From Candidatus Sulfotelmatobacter sp. (GTDB lineage: Bacteria; Acidobacteriota; Terriglobia; Terriglobales; Acidobacteriaceae), in contig JASHOH010000036.1 of assembly GCA_030041215.1 (NCBI GenBank), positions 1 to 64,000 on the forward strand: DNA of 64,000 nt, in the 5' to 3' direction. Every line of letters starts with the position of its first letter. The first letter of the stretch is position 1. A program made the position numbers and the translations under genes. This document shows positions 45,615 through 55,600 of the stretch, piece after piece. Under the pieces are notes generated by a model. That model saw nothing but the letters and a program-made list of their open reading frames with translations. It was not told the origin of the DNA and did not search any database.

Positions 45615-46382
45615 TTGCGCGGCCTGAAAGACAAACGCGTCCTCATCACCGGAGGCGCCAGCGGCATCGGCGCCGCCACCGCCGCGCGTTTTTTGGAAGA
45701 AGGCTCGCGTGTCTGCATCCTCGACCGCGACGCCAATGCCTGCGGCGCTATTCGCCATCAGTTGTCGGGAATTTCCGAGGCCATCATCGCCGATGTCACC
45801 GACTTGATGCAGGTCGAAGCTGCCTTCGCCGACGCTATCCGCGTCATGGATGGAGTCGACGTTCTGATCAACAACGCCGGCATCAGCATCCGCCACAATT
45901 TTCTCGACATCACCCCCGAAGAATGGGACAAAGTCATTTCCGTCAATCTCACCGGCGTTTTCTACGTCGCCCAAACCGCCGCCCGCCACATGTGGCGCCG
46001 TTTTTCCACCGAGCCCGGTACCGGAGTAATTCTGCAAACCGCCTCAACCAACGGCATCATGGGATATCCGTTTTATGCGGATTACAACGCCACCAAAGCC
46101 GGGGTGATCGAACTAACCCGCTCCATGGCGCTTGAACTCGCGCCCAGAATTCGCGTGTGCGCCGTCGCGCCGGGGTATGTTCTTACGCCCATGCAGCGCG
46201 CCGAATACACCGACGCCATGCTCGACGAAGTAAACCGCAAGATCCCCCTGCGCCGGCACGCACAGCCGGAAGAGGTCGCAGCTTTGTTCGCGTTTCTTGC
46301 TTCGGATGATGCCGCGTTCGCGACGGGACAGGTCTACACGCTCGATGGCGGCGAGACTGCCGGGGGATTGGCCAGCCGGTAA
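45615..46382 (+). CDS. Short-chain dehydrogenase/reductase (classical SDR)
   Basis: A Rossmann-fold NAD(P) oxidoreductase of 255 residues: cofactor motif 'LITGGASGIGAATAARFL', 'VLINNAGISI', catalytic Ser in 'VILQTASTNG' and Y-x-x-x-K in 'ADYNATKAGVIEL', with the C-terminal 'FATGQVYTLDGGETAGGL'. The acidic residue after the second strand (LDRD) points to NAD preference. The substrate is unknown. The start is TTG at 45615, since no ATG precedes the first strand. Confidence 0.93.
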   Translation: MRGLKDKRVLITGGASGIGAATAARFLEEGSRVCILDRDANACGAIRHQLSGISEAIIADVTDLMQVEAAFADAIRVMDGVDVLINNAGISIRHNFLDITPEEWDKVISVNLTGVFYVAQTAARHMWRRFSTEPGTGVILQTASTNGIMGYPFYADYNATKAGVIELTRSMALELAPRIRVCAVAPGYVLTPMQRAEYTDAMLDEVNRKIPLRRHAQPEEVAALFAFLASDDAAFATGQVYTLDGGETAGGLASR

Positions 46383-46535
46383 GCGGTGAGGTGCCGAGAC
46401 AACTTTCTTCTGCGATCTTTGCGGGTTTCTTGGCGGTCTTTGCTTTTTAAGATTTCCCGCTAAAGCAGCAAAACTTCTAAGACCGCAAAGTTGGCGAAGC
46501 AATCTACAAAGCGTACGAAGGAGGAACTCGCGCAG

Positions 46536-47798
46536 CTATCCCCCTGTGAGTCTCGCCGCCAGCCTCGCTAGTCGCACCACGCGATAAAGAGGAAATAGAG
46601 GTTTCGGCAATCGCATCGCATCCCACTCCCCCGGTCCCGGAGTGAACGCCAGCCGCGTCAAAAATTTCCAGCGATCGCTCGGCCGCTCCCGCAGCCGCAT
46701 CGTCAACCAGAAATAACCAACCCCCAATTCGCCATGCGAAGCTCCCGCAGCAAGCTGTGCAGCAAACTGTCGCGCGAACTCCTGGGCGGCGTGGTCAGCA
46801 TCAAGCTCCCGCTGAACCCGAACCGGAATCTCCGTCCCTAATAAATTTTTCACCAGTAGCAGCGTGATATGCACGATGCGTTCAACTCCCAGTTGGAGCG
46901 TCTGCTCCTGAATCCATTGCCAGTTCAAACTCTGCCGCTGCACGATCCGTGCAATGTCGCACAGCCACATCAGCCGTCCCCAGGCATGTTTTGCGGCGTG
47001 CACCGAGAGCACCAGAACCAGATCTTCCGGCGAAGGGGTCTTCACTTGGCGCCCGGCCACTGTAACCTTCACAGCTCGCGCAAATAGTTCGTCCATGTCG
47101 TAGTCAACCGAGTAAAATCGCGGCTCGAGCGCCCACTGCAGCTCGAGCAAATTCTTACCCGCCGGAGAATCGAACGCACACTCATATCCGTAAGAGAGAT
47201 AATCCTGTTCGGCCGCTGCGGGAATCGGCTCGCGCGGCTTGTATCCAAGAGTATGCATGGCATCCTTTGCCCGCATTATGTCGCGCCTTCGAATGAAGAC
47301 GTCATTGTCTCCCGCCTGCCGCATCGCGATATCGCCGTAGTACAGCTCCGATAACACCAGGCCCTTGTAAGGAATTGCCTCGATCCCATGCTCATCCAGG
47401 CAGTCGAGAATGCGGAATAGTTCGCGGGCAAGAAGAAGCGATCGTTGCACGTTGCTCTGATAAGTGACTCGCAACGACGAGAGAATGGCGGGAGGAACCT
47501 CTGCACTTAGGGACGAAAGTTTTTCATGCAACACATACGATGCGCCGTGGTGATCGGCAAGGCGAAGCAGAGCTTGCCAGTCAACCGGCGACTGCAATAT
47601 GTCGCGCATGCGCGCCAGTAAAGCCTCGCGAGGCACTGCGGAACTGGCGGCCAGAAGCAAGTCCCAGGAGTGCTCTACAGAGGTAGCGGCTGGCGTGCTG
47701 CGCGGTGATCTCGCGTACCCTGATGCCACAGATGCCATTGCAATGTCGAGCCATCTTAACAGGGCTGAGGAGAAGCTTGGACCGAACCGTTTAGCCAT
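46536..47798 (-). CDS. Uncharacterised nucleotidyltransferase family protein (PF14907-like)
   Basis: The core shows 'GIEAIPYKGLVLSELYYGD', 'RQAGDNDVFIRRRDIMRAKD' (the D-x-D of the nucleotidyltransferase fold), 'LLELQWALEPRFYSVDYDMD' and 'LVLSVHAAKHAWGRLMWLCDIAR'. These are the landmarks of a family often encoded near surface-polysaccharide genes, with no proven reaction. The frame is open up to TTG 47879; ATG 47798 (MAKRFGPSF) is chosen but has no clear ribosome site. It is divergent from the PilZ gene at 47904. The gap before the next gene contains 'ctttgcgg' repeats. Confidence 0.78.
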   Translation of the reverse strand: MAKRFGPSFSSALLRWLDIAMASVASGYARSPRSTPAATSVEHSWDLLLAASSAVPREALLARMRDILQSPVDWQALLRLADHHGASYVLHEKLSSLSAEVPPAILSSLRVTYQSNVQRSLLLARELFRILDCLDEHGIEAIPYKGLVLSELYYGDIAMRQAGDNDVFIRRRDIMRAKDAMHTLGYKPREPIPAAAEQDYLSYGYECAFDSPAGKNLLELQWALEPRFYSVDYDMDELFARAVKVTVAGRQVKTPSPEDLVLVLSVHAAKHAWGRLMWLCDIARIVQRQSLNWQWIQEQTLQLGVERIVHITLLLVKNLLGTEIPVRVQRELDADHAAQEFARQFAAQLAAGASHGELGVGYFWLTMRLRERPSDRWKFLTRLAFTPGPGEWDAMRLPKPLFPLYRVVRLARLAARLTGG

Positions 47799-47903
47799 CA
47801 CAAGCGGCACCGTGCCGATATTACTTTCGTCACTGCTGATTCTGTTTCCCCGCGCCGCAAGCAGGTCAAGTTCTGTCAAACTTAGACAAGACCCCTTGCA
47901 TAA

Positions 47904-48338
47904 ATGGAAGTAATCAGTCCGAAAACGACGCGGAGCAGCACGCGGTTAAGAGTGGAAATTCCCCTCACCATAACCAGCCTCGATCGCAAGCATCCATTGG
48001 CGGCCCAGTGTGTTGCTGTCGTGGTAAGCCCGCAGGGCTGCGGATTGCGGGCGTCGCAGGCTTTGCCGCTGGAAACTCCCGTGCTGCTGGCTGATTTGCC
48101 CGGCGGCGCCAGCGCTTCCGGCCGCGTGGCCAGCTGTCTGCCGCTAGGGAAGGATGGGAAAAATTTCCTGATCGGAGTTGCCCTCTACAATCCTGCGAAT
48201 ATCTGGGGGATCGCCAATCCGCCTGAGGACTGGAACTGCGGTGCCGCGGCTGCCGCCGGCAACACGAGTGCCGGCAGCAAAGACGAGTGGCCTTACAACC
48301 TGGCTTCTCGAAAAGATCAGTCCCATTCCTGCGGGTGA
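47904..48338 (+). CDS. PilZ-domain-like protein
   Basis: The 144-residue protein starts 'MEVISPKTTRSSTRLRVEIPLTI', in which R-x-x-x-R-like residues (RSSTRLR) stand where c-di-GMP-binding PilZ proteins carry RxxxR. The D/N-x-S-x-x-G motif appears as 'VVVSPQGCGLRAS'. The domain continues to 'FLIGVALYNPANIWGI' and ends in an Ala/Ser-rich tail. The binding motif is degenerate, so c-di-GMP binding is not assured. A second PilZ-like gene follows after 115 bases. Confidence 0.7.
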   Translation: MEVISPKTTRSSTRLRVEIPLTITSLDRKHPLAAQCVAVVVSPQGCGLRASQALPLETPVLLADLPGGASASGRVASCLPLGKDGKNFLIGVALYNPANIWGIANPPEDWNCGAAAAAGNTSAGSKDEWPYNLASRKDQSHSCG

Positions 48339-48453
48339 TAAGGATTTTCATGTTCGGTTAATGCCCGCCCGTTTTCAGTCGCCCGACCGTTCGTGTGCCG
48401 ACGTTCTTTCGTAACCTCGTGTCGGTTCAGGAGACCTGTCATACTCACCAACG

Positions 48454-48861
48454 ATGTCCGATATGCCAGAGGGAGCCGCGAATCCGGCCTCAAGCCCCGC
48501 ATTGCAGAATTCTGCGAAGTCCGGCCAGGAGCGGCCCTTTCGCGTCAAATTGCGCGGATCCGTCCTGACCCTGGTTCGTTTGCCCAATCGGCGCGAGGTC
48601 CGCGGCAAGCTCCATCAGATTTCGATCACGGGGGGGCTCATGAATCTGGACAGGGCGCTTGAGGAAAAGCTAGTCGTCGAATTGATCTTCCATCTTGGTA
48701 AGGCCACCATCCGCCAGAAGGCACAGATGATGTTTCCCATGTGGGCCACGCAGGGATGGCTGCAGCCGTTCCGCTTCATCGATCTGCCCGAAGCAACGCG
48801 CAACGAGCTGGAGAAAACTCTCCTGCAATTCGTGCAGGCACAGCACGCAACGATTTCCTAA
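48454..48861 (+). CDS. PilZ-domain-like protein
   Basis: A 135-residue protein with an N-terminal Ala/Ser-rich leader of about 25 residues, then 'RPFRVKLRGSVLTLVRLPN', 'VRGKLHQISITGGLMNLDRAL' (the S-x-x-G-G turn of PilZ proteins) and 'IRQKAQMMFPMWATQGWLQPFRFIDL'. The RxxxR site is not clearly kept, so it may be a non-binding PilZ-fold protein. The start ATG at 48454 has no strong Shine-Dalgarno sequence. It pairs with the gene at 47904. Confidence 0.68.
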   Translation: MSDMPEGAANPASSPALQNSAKSGQERPFRVKLRGSVLTLVRLPNRREVRGKLHQISITGGLMNLDRALEEKLVVELIFHLGKATIRQKAQMMFPMWATQGWLQPFRFIDLPEATRNELEKTLLQFVQAQHATIS

Positions 48862-49104
48862 GGCTTGGAAAAACCCTCCTTCCCTGGCGAGATTGCTATC
48901 TCCCGCGGCCCACAGTTTCCCACAGACCGGAGCACGGCGCTACCCCTGTGGATTTCAAACTGAACCACTACCTTTCAAAGGTTGTCGTTCCGGAAAACGA
49001 GCGAACATGGAAGAATCCGTTTTTTCTCGTACGGGTTGGGCTTAATGCTCCCCCTGGTTGACGCATCCTGCTTCCCTGCCGAAAATGTGATAAGGCTCAA
49101 CAAA

Positions 49105-49737
49105 ATGCCAGGCCCTCCTCTTATTTTTTGGGAAGTCGACTGCCAGCGCGATTTCATGCTGCCCAGCGGAAAACTCTACGTACCTGGCGCCGAAAAGCTG
49201 CTGCCCAACATTCGCAGGCTCACCGATATCGCGCGTGATGGCCGCGTTCTGCTGATCTCTCACGGCTGTTATCACACCCAAGACGATCCCGAGTTCAAGA
49301 GCTTCCCTCCGCACTGCATCAAAGGCACTCCTGGATCCCAACTTGTTCTCGAAGCCTTAACGGACAAAGTTTTCACAATTCCCAACGAGCCGTCGGCAAC
49401 TCTCCCCAAAGAGTTCGCTGACTATCATCAGATTCACCTTGAAAAACAGACTCTCGACATTTTCGAAACTCGCCACGCGCAAGAGCTCTTGGATCGGCTA
49501 CCCAAAGGCGCGCAGTTCATCGTCTTCGGGGTCGTCACCGAATACTGTGTCCGCCTGGCTGCTAGGGGATTGCTTGAGCGCGGCCGCCACGTTTCTGTTG
49601 TGAAAGATGCAATCGAAACGCTGAAGCGGGAGGACGGGGAGCGCACGCTGGCTGAACTGAAAGCTCTGGGAGCAAAGTTCATCTCCACCGATGAAGCCCT
49701 CAAACTTGCCGCCACCGACCACACGCAATTTTCTTAG
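49105..49737 (+). CDS. Isochorismatase family cysteine hydrolase
   Basis: The catalytic Asp lies in 'FWEVDCQRDFMLPSGKLYVP', and the nucleophilic Cys in 'VFGVVTEYCVRLAARGLLER' after the usual cis-peptide (GVVTEYC). The middle includes 'HGCYHTQDDPEFKSFPPHC'. The fold covers nicotinamidases, N-carbamoylsarcosine hydrolases and others; 'HCIKGTPGSQL' resembles the nicotinamidase-like branch but does not fix the substrate. The frame opens at 48982; ATG 49105 (MPGPPLIFW) has AAGG upstream and removes an unlikely extension, leaving 210 residues. Confidence 0.85.
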   Translation: MPGPPLIFWEVDCQRDFMLPSGKLYVPGAEKLLPNIRRLTDIARDGRVLLISHGCYHTQDDPEFKSFPPHCIKGTPGSQLVLEALTDKVFTIPNEPSATLPKEFADYHQIHLEKQTLDIFETRHAQELLDRLPKGAQFIVFGVVTEYCVRLAARGLLERGRHVSVVKDAIETLKREDGERTLAELKALGAKFISTDEALKLAATDHTQFS

Positions 49738-49948
49738 CGTTCTTTGCGGATGCTCTTTGCGTCCCTTGCGGTCTAAGATTTTTCTCCTTAAGAGTTCCGC
49801 ACAATTTCAAAGCGAAAAATTCGACAACTTGGGGGGAATTTTGCTGACTTGGAACGCAAACGCCAAGGGCCTTACACCACCTTTACTCCGTGTTCCTCTG
49901 TTTCGCCCTTGTGTTTGCTCTTACGGTAATCATCACGAACTCAGCTTT

Positions 49949-50791
49949 CTATCCTAACAACCGTTCAATCTTTTCTATCTGCACCGTCGATAACTCCAAC
50001 CCCGCACTCTCCAGATCCTGCCTCATATGCTCGAAACTCGAAGTCCCGGTCAGCGGCAAAATCCCAATCGCCCGCGCGAACGCAAACACCACCTGCGCCG
50101 TGGTCGCCGCCATCCGCGCGGCAATTTCGCGCACCACTGGATGCTGTAACACTTCCACATTAGCCGTCAGCAACGAAAATCCCTGATACAGAATCCCGCG
50201 CCTTTGGCAGAACGCGCGCACCTCACGGTCCCATCCAAAGCGCGCGTAGCAGCGGTTCTGCACCACCGCCGGAGCCTCTCCCTGTGCCACCATCTGTTCG
50301 AGATGATGCAGCCCCACATTGCTCACGCCCAGCAGCGGGGTGCGCCCGTCATCGCGCTCCTTCTGCATCGCCTCCCAGACCTCGGCATCAATTTTGGTCC
50401 ATCCATAATCCGAGGCCGGCCCGTGCAGCACGTAGCTGTCAACGTAGCCCGTTCCCAGATGCTCCAGTGAACTGGCCATCGATTGCGCCACCTGCACCGC
50501 AAATTTGGCGGACGGATCATAGGGCAGTCGGTGATCTTGCCCTGGACGGTATGTAAACTTCGTTTGCAGAAAAAGCTCACCGCGCGTAACGACACCCGAA
50601 CGATAAGCTGCTGCCAGCGCCTCTCCCACGCCGGCCTCGAAATAATGCCGCCGCTGGTTCGCCGTATCGAAGCGGCGAAACCCCGCGCGCAGCGCCATTT
50701 CGACCAGCGCAGCCGTGCGCTCCTCCTTCCAGGCTGTGCCGTAAAGAAAATCGGGGATGGATTTCACTGCCGTTGAAGATTGCGCCGCCAT
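49949..50791 (-). CDS. Aldo/keto reductase
   Basis: A TIM-barrel NADPH reductase of 280 residues. The tetrad is visible: Asp in 'GFRRFDTANQRRHYFEAGVG' with the Tyr in HYFEAG, Lys in 'LFLQTKFTYRPG' and His in 'VDSYVLHGPASD'. The C-terminal cofactor part reads 'GILPLTGTSSFEHMRQDLE', a variant of the usual IPGxxxxxHxxEN. The substrate is unknown. The start ATG is 50791. It lies downstream of the AhpD-like gene on the same strand, 40 bases away, probably in one transcript. Confidence 0.9.
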   Translation of the reverse strand: MAAQSSTAVKSIPDFLYGTAWKEERTAALVEMALRAGFRRFDTANQRRHYFEAGVGEALAAAYRSGVVTRGELFLQTKFTYRPGQDHRLPYDPSAKFAVQVAQSMASSLEHLGTGYVDSYVLHGPASDYGWTKIDAEVWEAMQKERDDGRTPLLGVSNVGLHHLEQMVAQGEAPAVVQNRCYARFGWDREVRAFCQRRGILYQGFSLLTANVEVLQHPVVREIAARMAATTAQVVFAFARAIGILPLTGTSSFEHMRQDLESAGLELSTVQIEKIERLLG

Positions 50792-50831
50792 CGCGCTATT
50801 CGCCCGAATCGCCGACTGTTTCGAATTACCA

Positions 50832-51164
50832 TCACGCCTGATCGTAAAACTTCAAAGCCATTGCGCCATGCGTAGCGGCTCCGCCTGCGCGCAACGCTGC
50901 CGCGATCAGTGAGCTCTCGCTGATCTCTTCGCGAGAAGCTCCTGCCGTTTTTGCGGCCTTAGTGTGAACTTCAATGCAGTAGGGGCACTGTGTGGTAAAA
51001 GCCACAGCCAAGGCAATCAATTCGCGGTATTTTCGCGGAATCGTGCCACCCTCGCGGCCGACGATATCTTGCAGCGCGAGCCATGCTTTGAACTCAGTCG
51101 GGGCAAGCTTGCTCATGTCTTTCAAAAGACGCAGGTCGGCCGGGTCATGATAATGTTCGCTCAT
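50832..51164 (-). CDS. Carboxymuconolactone decarboxylase / AhpD-like protein
   Basis: The 110-residue protein is all-helical with the CxxC redox site in 'TTQCPYCIEVHTKAAKTAGA' and a following His, the AhpD-type peroxidase arrangement (E-x-x-x-x-x-x-x-C-x-x-C-x-x-x-H). The N-terminal 'TEFKAWLALQDIVGREGGTI' fits the short stand-alone form. It may act as a thiol-based antioxidant protein. GAGAAC lies about five bases before ATG 51164. It is followed by the aldo/keto reductase gene. Confidence 0.9.
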   Translation of the reverse strand: MSEHYHDPADLRLLKDMSKLAPTEFKAWLALQDIVGREGGTIPRKYRELIALAVAFTTQCPYCIEVHTKAAKTAGASREEISESSLIAAALRAGGAATHGAMALKFYDQA

Positions 51165-51352
51165 TTGTTCTCCTTGAACGCTGATTTTGCTGCGCTAATG
51201 CTTGATCGCTTCCGAGGACGTCAGATTAAAGTCCGGGCTTCTCCGCCAGTAAATGCGCAGAGGCAAACCGATCTGGACACTATACACTGCGAATGAGAGT
51301 GGGAAACAGCCGGTTAAGTGCTTAGAATGTTAGAGGCGCTCTGTTTTCCCGG

Positions 51353-51428
51353 GGGCCCGTAGCTCAGCGGTTAGAGCAGTGGACTCATAATCCATTGGTC
51401 CCAGGTTCAAATCCTGGCGGGCCCACCA
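51353..51428 (+). tRNA. tRNA with CAT anticodon (elongator Met, or Ile2)
   Basis: The cloverleaf has acceptor GGGCCCG/CGGGCCC, D-arm 'gctcagcggttagagc', anticodon loop CTCATAA (CAT), T-arm 'ccaggttcaaatcctgg' and encoded CCA at 51426-51428. Elongator Met and lysidine-modified Ile2 cannot be told apart with certainty by eye. The absence of initiator features (C1 mismatch, three G-C pairs) rules out initiator tRNA. Confidence 0.95.
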
Positions 51429-51495
51429 AGTCACGCTAATGAACTTGCTCCTCTCCCGTTTGCGCTGATTCCACTCCCGATGTGACAATGGCTAC

Positions 51496-52374
51496 ATGCA
51501 CAAATTCACAACCGCAGTCATCGCATTGACGACGGCGATGCTGTTTTCAGGCAACGCCACGGCGCAACAGACCTCCGCAGCGCTGAATCAATCCACAACT
51601 CAAGCCCCGGCGCAGGGAAGCCAAACTCAATCTGGCGCGGCAAAAAATCCTGCCGCTAAAAGCACCGCGAAAGCTGCGACCACATCCAAAACTGCGGCTC
51701 CTCTGACTCTCAAAACTTCAAAAGAAAAGTTCAGCTACGCCATAGGCATGAAGATGGGGGAGAACTTTAAGAAACAATCGGTCGATGTGGATCCGGCAAT
51801 TCTCGAGCGCGGCGTCAAAGACGCGCTCGCCGGCAACAAGACCCTGCTCACCGATGAAGAAGCCCAATCCGCCATCATGGACGTGCAGAAAGAAGTGCGC
51901 GCCAAACAGGAAGAAAAGAATAAGGAAGCCGCCGCCGAAAACAAGAAACAAGGCGATGCTTTTCTTGCGGCCAACAAAGATAAAGAAGGAGTCAAGGTTC
52001 TGCCCAGTGGCCTGCAATACAAGATTCTGAAAGAGGGCACAGGCCCGAAGCCGACCGCCGAGGACAAAGTATCGGTGAACTATCGCGGCACGCTGATCGA
52101 TGGAAAGGAATTCGACAGCTCGTACAAGCGTGGTCAGCCGGCAACCTTTCCCGTCAGCGGAGTGATTCGCGGCTGGACCGAGGCGCTGCAGCTCATGCCC
52201 GTGGGCGCGAAGTGGGAACTGTTCATCCCGCCTGATCTGGCCTATGGCGAGCGCGGTGCCGGGGGTGACATCGGCCCCAATGAAACTTTAATTTTTGAAG
52301 TCGAGCTGCTTTCGATCGAAAGCAAAGGTAAAGATAAAGAGAAGAACGCAGCCCAGGAGCCGGAGAAGAAATAG
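51496..52374 (+). CDS. FKBP-type peptidyl-prolyl isomerase, exported (Mip/FkpA-like)
   Basis: A signal peptide ('TTAVIALTTAMLFSGNATAQ') is followed by a Gln/Ala/Thr-rich linker. Next is an N-terminal helical dimer domain, 'KFSYAIGMKMGENFKKQSVD' with charged helices to about residue 155. The C-terminal FKBP domain is 'LPSGLQYKILKEGTGPKPT', 'VSVNYRGTLIDGKEFDSSY' and 'PPDLAYGERGAGGDIGPNET'. It probably folds proteins in the periplasm. The length of 292 residues is standard, with a Lys/Glu-rich tail. The start is ATG 51496, 67 bases after the tRNA. Confidence 0.94.
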   Translation: MHKFTTAVIALTTAMLFSGNATAQQTSAALNQSTTQAPAQGSQTQSGAAKNPAAKSTAKAATTSKTAAPLTLKTSKEKFSYAIGMKMGENFKKQSVDVDPAILERGVKDALAGNKTLLTDEEAQSAIMDVQKEVRAKQEEKNKEAAAENKKQGDAFLAANKDKEGVKVLPSGLQYKILKEGTGPKPTAEDKVSVNYRGTLIDGKEFDSSYKRGQPATFPVSGVIRGWTEALQLMPVGAKWELFIPPDLAYGERGAGGDIGPNETLIFEVELLSIESKGKDKEKNAAQEPEKK

Positions 52375-52583
52375 CTCGCATTGGTTCATTGCCTCAGCTT
52401 GAATTGTCCCAAACCAAACATCTTTCGCGCGAGAGTCCGTGCGAGCCACACCACATGGAGCATTCTTTACATTGCAGTAGTACTGAACACAGAGAACCGG
52501 TAAACCAGGCCTAACGTTTCACCGTACAGCCGGGGGTTTGGCTCGCCCTCTTCCCAAACTGGGCCGCCACCGCTGAAAATTGC

Positions 52584-52612
52584 TTGACTTCGGAACAAGG
52601 CGCGATTTATAA
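52584..52612 (+). promoter_or_regulatory. Sigma-70-like promoter of the TonB-dependent receptor gene
   Basis: TTGACT (52584-52589) is followed after 17 bases by TTATAA (52607-52612). The predicted start is near 52620, about 80 bases before the ATG. A short palindrome, cagta-g-tactg (52475-52485), lies about 100 bases further upstream and could be an operator, but support is slight. Confidence 0.6.
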
Positions 52613-52697
52613 GGCCCTTCTACGGTCCAGAACCTCCCGGTACAATTCGCAACGAAAATCGGTCGTAATTCAGTGTGGACCGCCGAAAGGGGTTGGA

Positions 52698-55600
52698 ATG
52701 CTGAATAAGAGGGCGTACCCTGTCGCATTTCTCGGTTTGTTTATTCTTTCATTCTGCTCGCTGCTTTATAGCCAGGCCACCGGCAGTTTTTCCGGCTCGG
52801 TCAGCGACAAAGCTGGAGCCGTCATCACAGGGGCCATGGTGAAAGTCACGGCGCCAGCTACAGGCCTGTCGCGTGAAGCCAAGACCGACGATTCCGGGCG
52901 CTATCTGATTCCGCTGTTGCCTGTTGCTTTCTACAACATTCACGTCGAGGCCGCGGGCTTTCAGCCGAGCGACCAGAAAGGTATAAGGCTGCAAGTTGAT
53001 GAGCATCGCGAACTGGATTTCACGCTTGTGCCCGCGACAGTCGCCGCGAGCGTCGAGGTCAGTGCCACGGAAGTTGCAGTCGAGACAGCGAACCCGACGT
53101 TGGGACAGGTAATTACATCGGAGGAAGTTGCCGACCTGCCACTGAATGGCCGCAACTTTGTGCAACTGGCAACGCTCACGCCGGGTACCACCGCCTCGAC
53201 CAACCCGCAGAGCTTCTTCAACGGCGCGCCCAGCAGCGAGGCTTCCACGCGAGGGTCGTTTTCGCTCTCTGTTGGCGGTTCCCGAGAGCAGGAAACCGAC
53301 TGGCTGCTCGACGGCAACGACAACAATCAGTTGGATGAAGGCGGTATCGGCATCTTTTCATCGATCGACGACATTCAGGAATTCAAAGTCCTCACCTACA
53401 ACTATTCCGCCGAATACGGCGAGCGCGCCGGGCCGACCGTACTGGTCACCACCAAATCAGGATCCAATCAGTGGCATGGCTCGCTCTTCGAGTTCTTCCG
53501 CAATACCGTGCTCGACACTGATAACTATTTCACTCAAACGCAGCAGAAGTTTAACCTGAACCAGTTTGGAGGCTCGCTCGGTGGACCGATCAGGAAGGAC
53601 AAGACCTTCTTCTTTCTTGATTACCAAGCCAAAATGCAGCGAGAGGGCGTCGCTTACCCGGGGTATGTTCCAACCCACAACATGGTGACGCCAGACGCCA
53701 ATGGCAATTACGACTACAGCGATAACCCATTCGGGACTCAGATCAACGACCCCTTCACCTTCTCCCCTCTTCAGTGCAATAACGTGGGCGGGACGCTAGT
53801 TCCCGTAGCGGTGAATTCTGACGGAAGTCAAACCTCGACACCTACCACTGTCAACTGCGACATCATCCCCGCTGCACTGGTCAACCCGATCGGTGCAAAA
53901 GTGGTTGCGCTCTACCCGACGCCCAACGCCACCGGCTCCGTCGGCTTCAACTACGTGGACCAGCTTACCAGAAAGCTCAACGAAGGGACCTGGGACATCC
54001 GCCTCGACCACAATTTTACGAGCAAGGACTCGGCCTTCGCGCGCTTCAGCTACGATCAGGCAACCAACTTCATTCCAGGTGGTTCGCCGACGTGGTCGGA
54101 GGCTACGGCTTTTGGTAGCAATCAGTTCATCAATAATCATGGGCGCAATCTGGCGCTCTCGGAAACCCACGTTTTTTCGCCAAATACGATCAATCAGTTG
54201 AATGCCGGTTTCAACCGGATCTTCAATCACATTCTTTCCTACGGCACGGGAACCTGCGAAGCGTCGATCATCGGAATACCCGGCGCGAATTTAGGCAGCA
54301 AGTGCGACACCTATACTGGCTACCCAGCCAGCCTGAATCAGGCCAGCAACGACTGCGTAGGCTGCGGCATGACATCATTCTCCATGTCGGCCTACTATTC
54401 TGTCGGCGATCGAGGGTATGCACCCTATCAAGGCGGCACGAACGTTTATTCGGTTTCCGACACGCTCGACCTGATTCGCGGAAAACACGAAATCCGCTTC
54501 GGCGCCGTCTACCGCGCCAACGAGATGAACGTGCGCAATAATGCTTCGCAAGATGGCTTCATCACCGAAACCGGAGCCTTCACGGGCGACGACATCGCAG
54601 ACGTACTGGTGGGCGAGATCGGCACCTTTGCCGCTCATGATCAGACTTTTTTGGGTGCGACGGTTGGCCGGCGCTGGAAGTTGGTGCGCCCGTTCGTGCA
54701 GGACAATTGGCGCGTCACCAACAATCTGACCTTAAATCTCGGGCTGGCTTGGGCGCTGGTTACTCCGGAAACTGAAGTCGAGAATCGGCAATCGAACTTC
54801 GACGTGGCTTCGCTGACCTGGTTCGTTCCCAAGGGCAGCCCAGGAGGCTGCGCCCCCGCAATTTTACCTTTCGCGTGCACTGCTTCGGACGGGCGCCTAG
54901 GCATTCAGTTTGACAAAACGGCACTTGAACCGCGCATCGGCTTAGCGTGGAAACCGTTGGGAAGCCAGAGTACTGCCGTTCGTTTAGGGTACGCGATCTA
55001 TCACGACTCGGCCTGGAACCAGGGCGGGCAGGGCCTGTGGCAAAATCCGCCGTACTACGCCGAAGTAGATCCCCCGACCTTTTCTTACGTGTACGGTAAT
55101 CCTTACGGTTCGCTGTCGGATGGTTTCCTGCTAAACGCGGCTCAACCGCCTTCCACATTAGCGGTGCCGGGCGGATTTATCTACAATGCGCCGGTAAACC
55201 CGGATAACTACACCGGTACGCTGCAATCGATGAACCGCAATTTCAAGCAGGGCATCATTCAGCAATTCAACTTGAATGTTGAGCACCAATTACCGGGCAA
55301 TGTGGTTTTGACCGTAGGTTATGCCGGTTCCCGCAGCGCACACATTCTGGTCAGTCAAGTAAACGAAAACATCGGGTCTCCGCTCGCCTGTCCGGGTACC
55401 GGCTTTACGGTGCCCGGCTACACGCTTGGCTGCGGCGGCAATCTCATCATTCCTTCCAATCCTTTTCAGCTGGTCAACAGTAACAACAGCGTAGGTGCGG
55501 CACGCTACGACTCGCTGCAGGTGAAGGCGGAAACCAAGAGCGTTCGCCACGGCATCTACGCCCTGCTCGGTTACACTTATGCCCGCAACTTCGACTCCGG

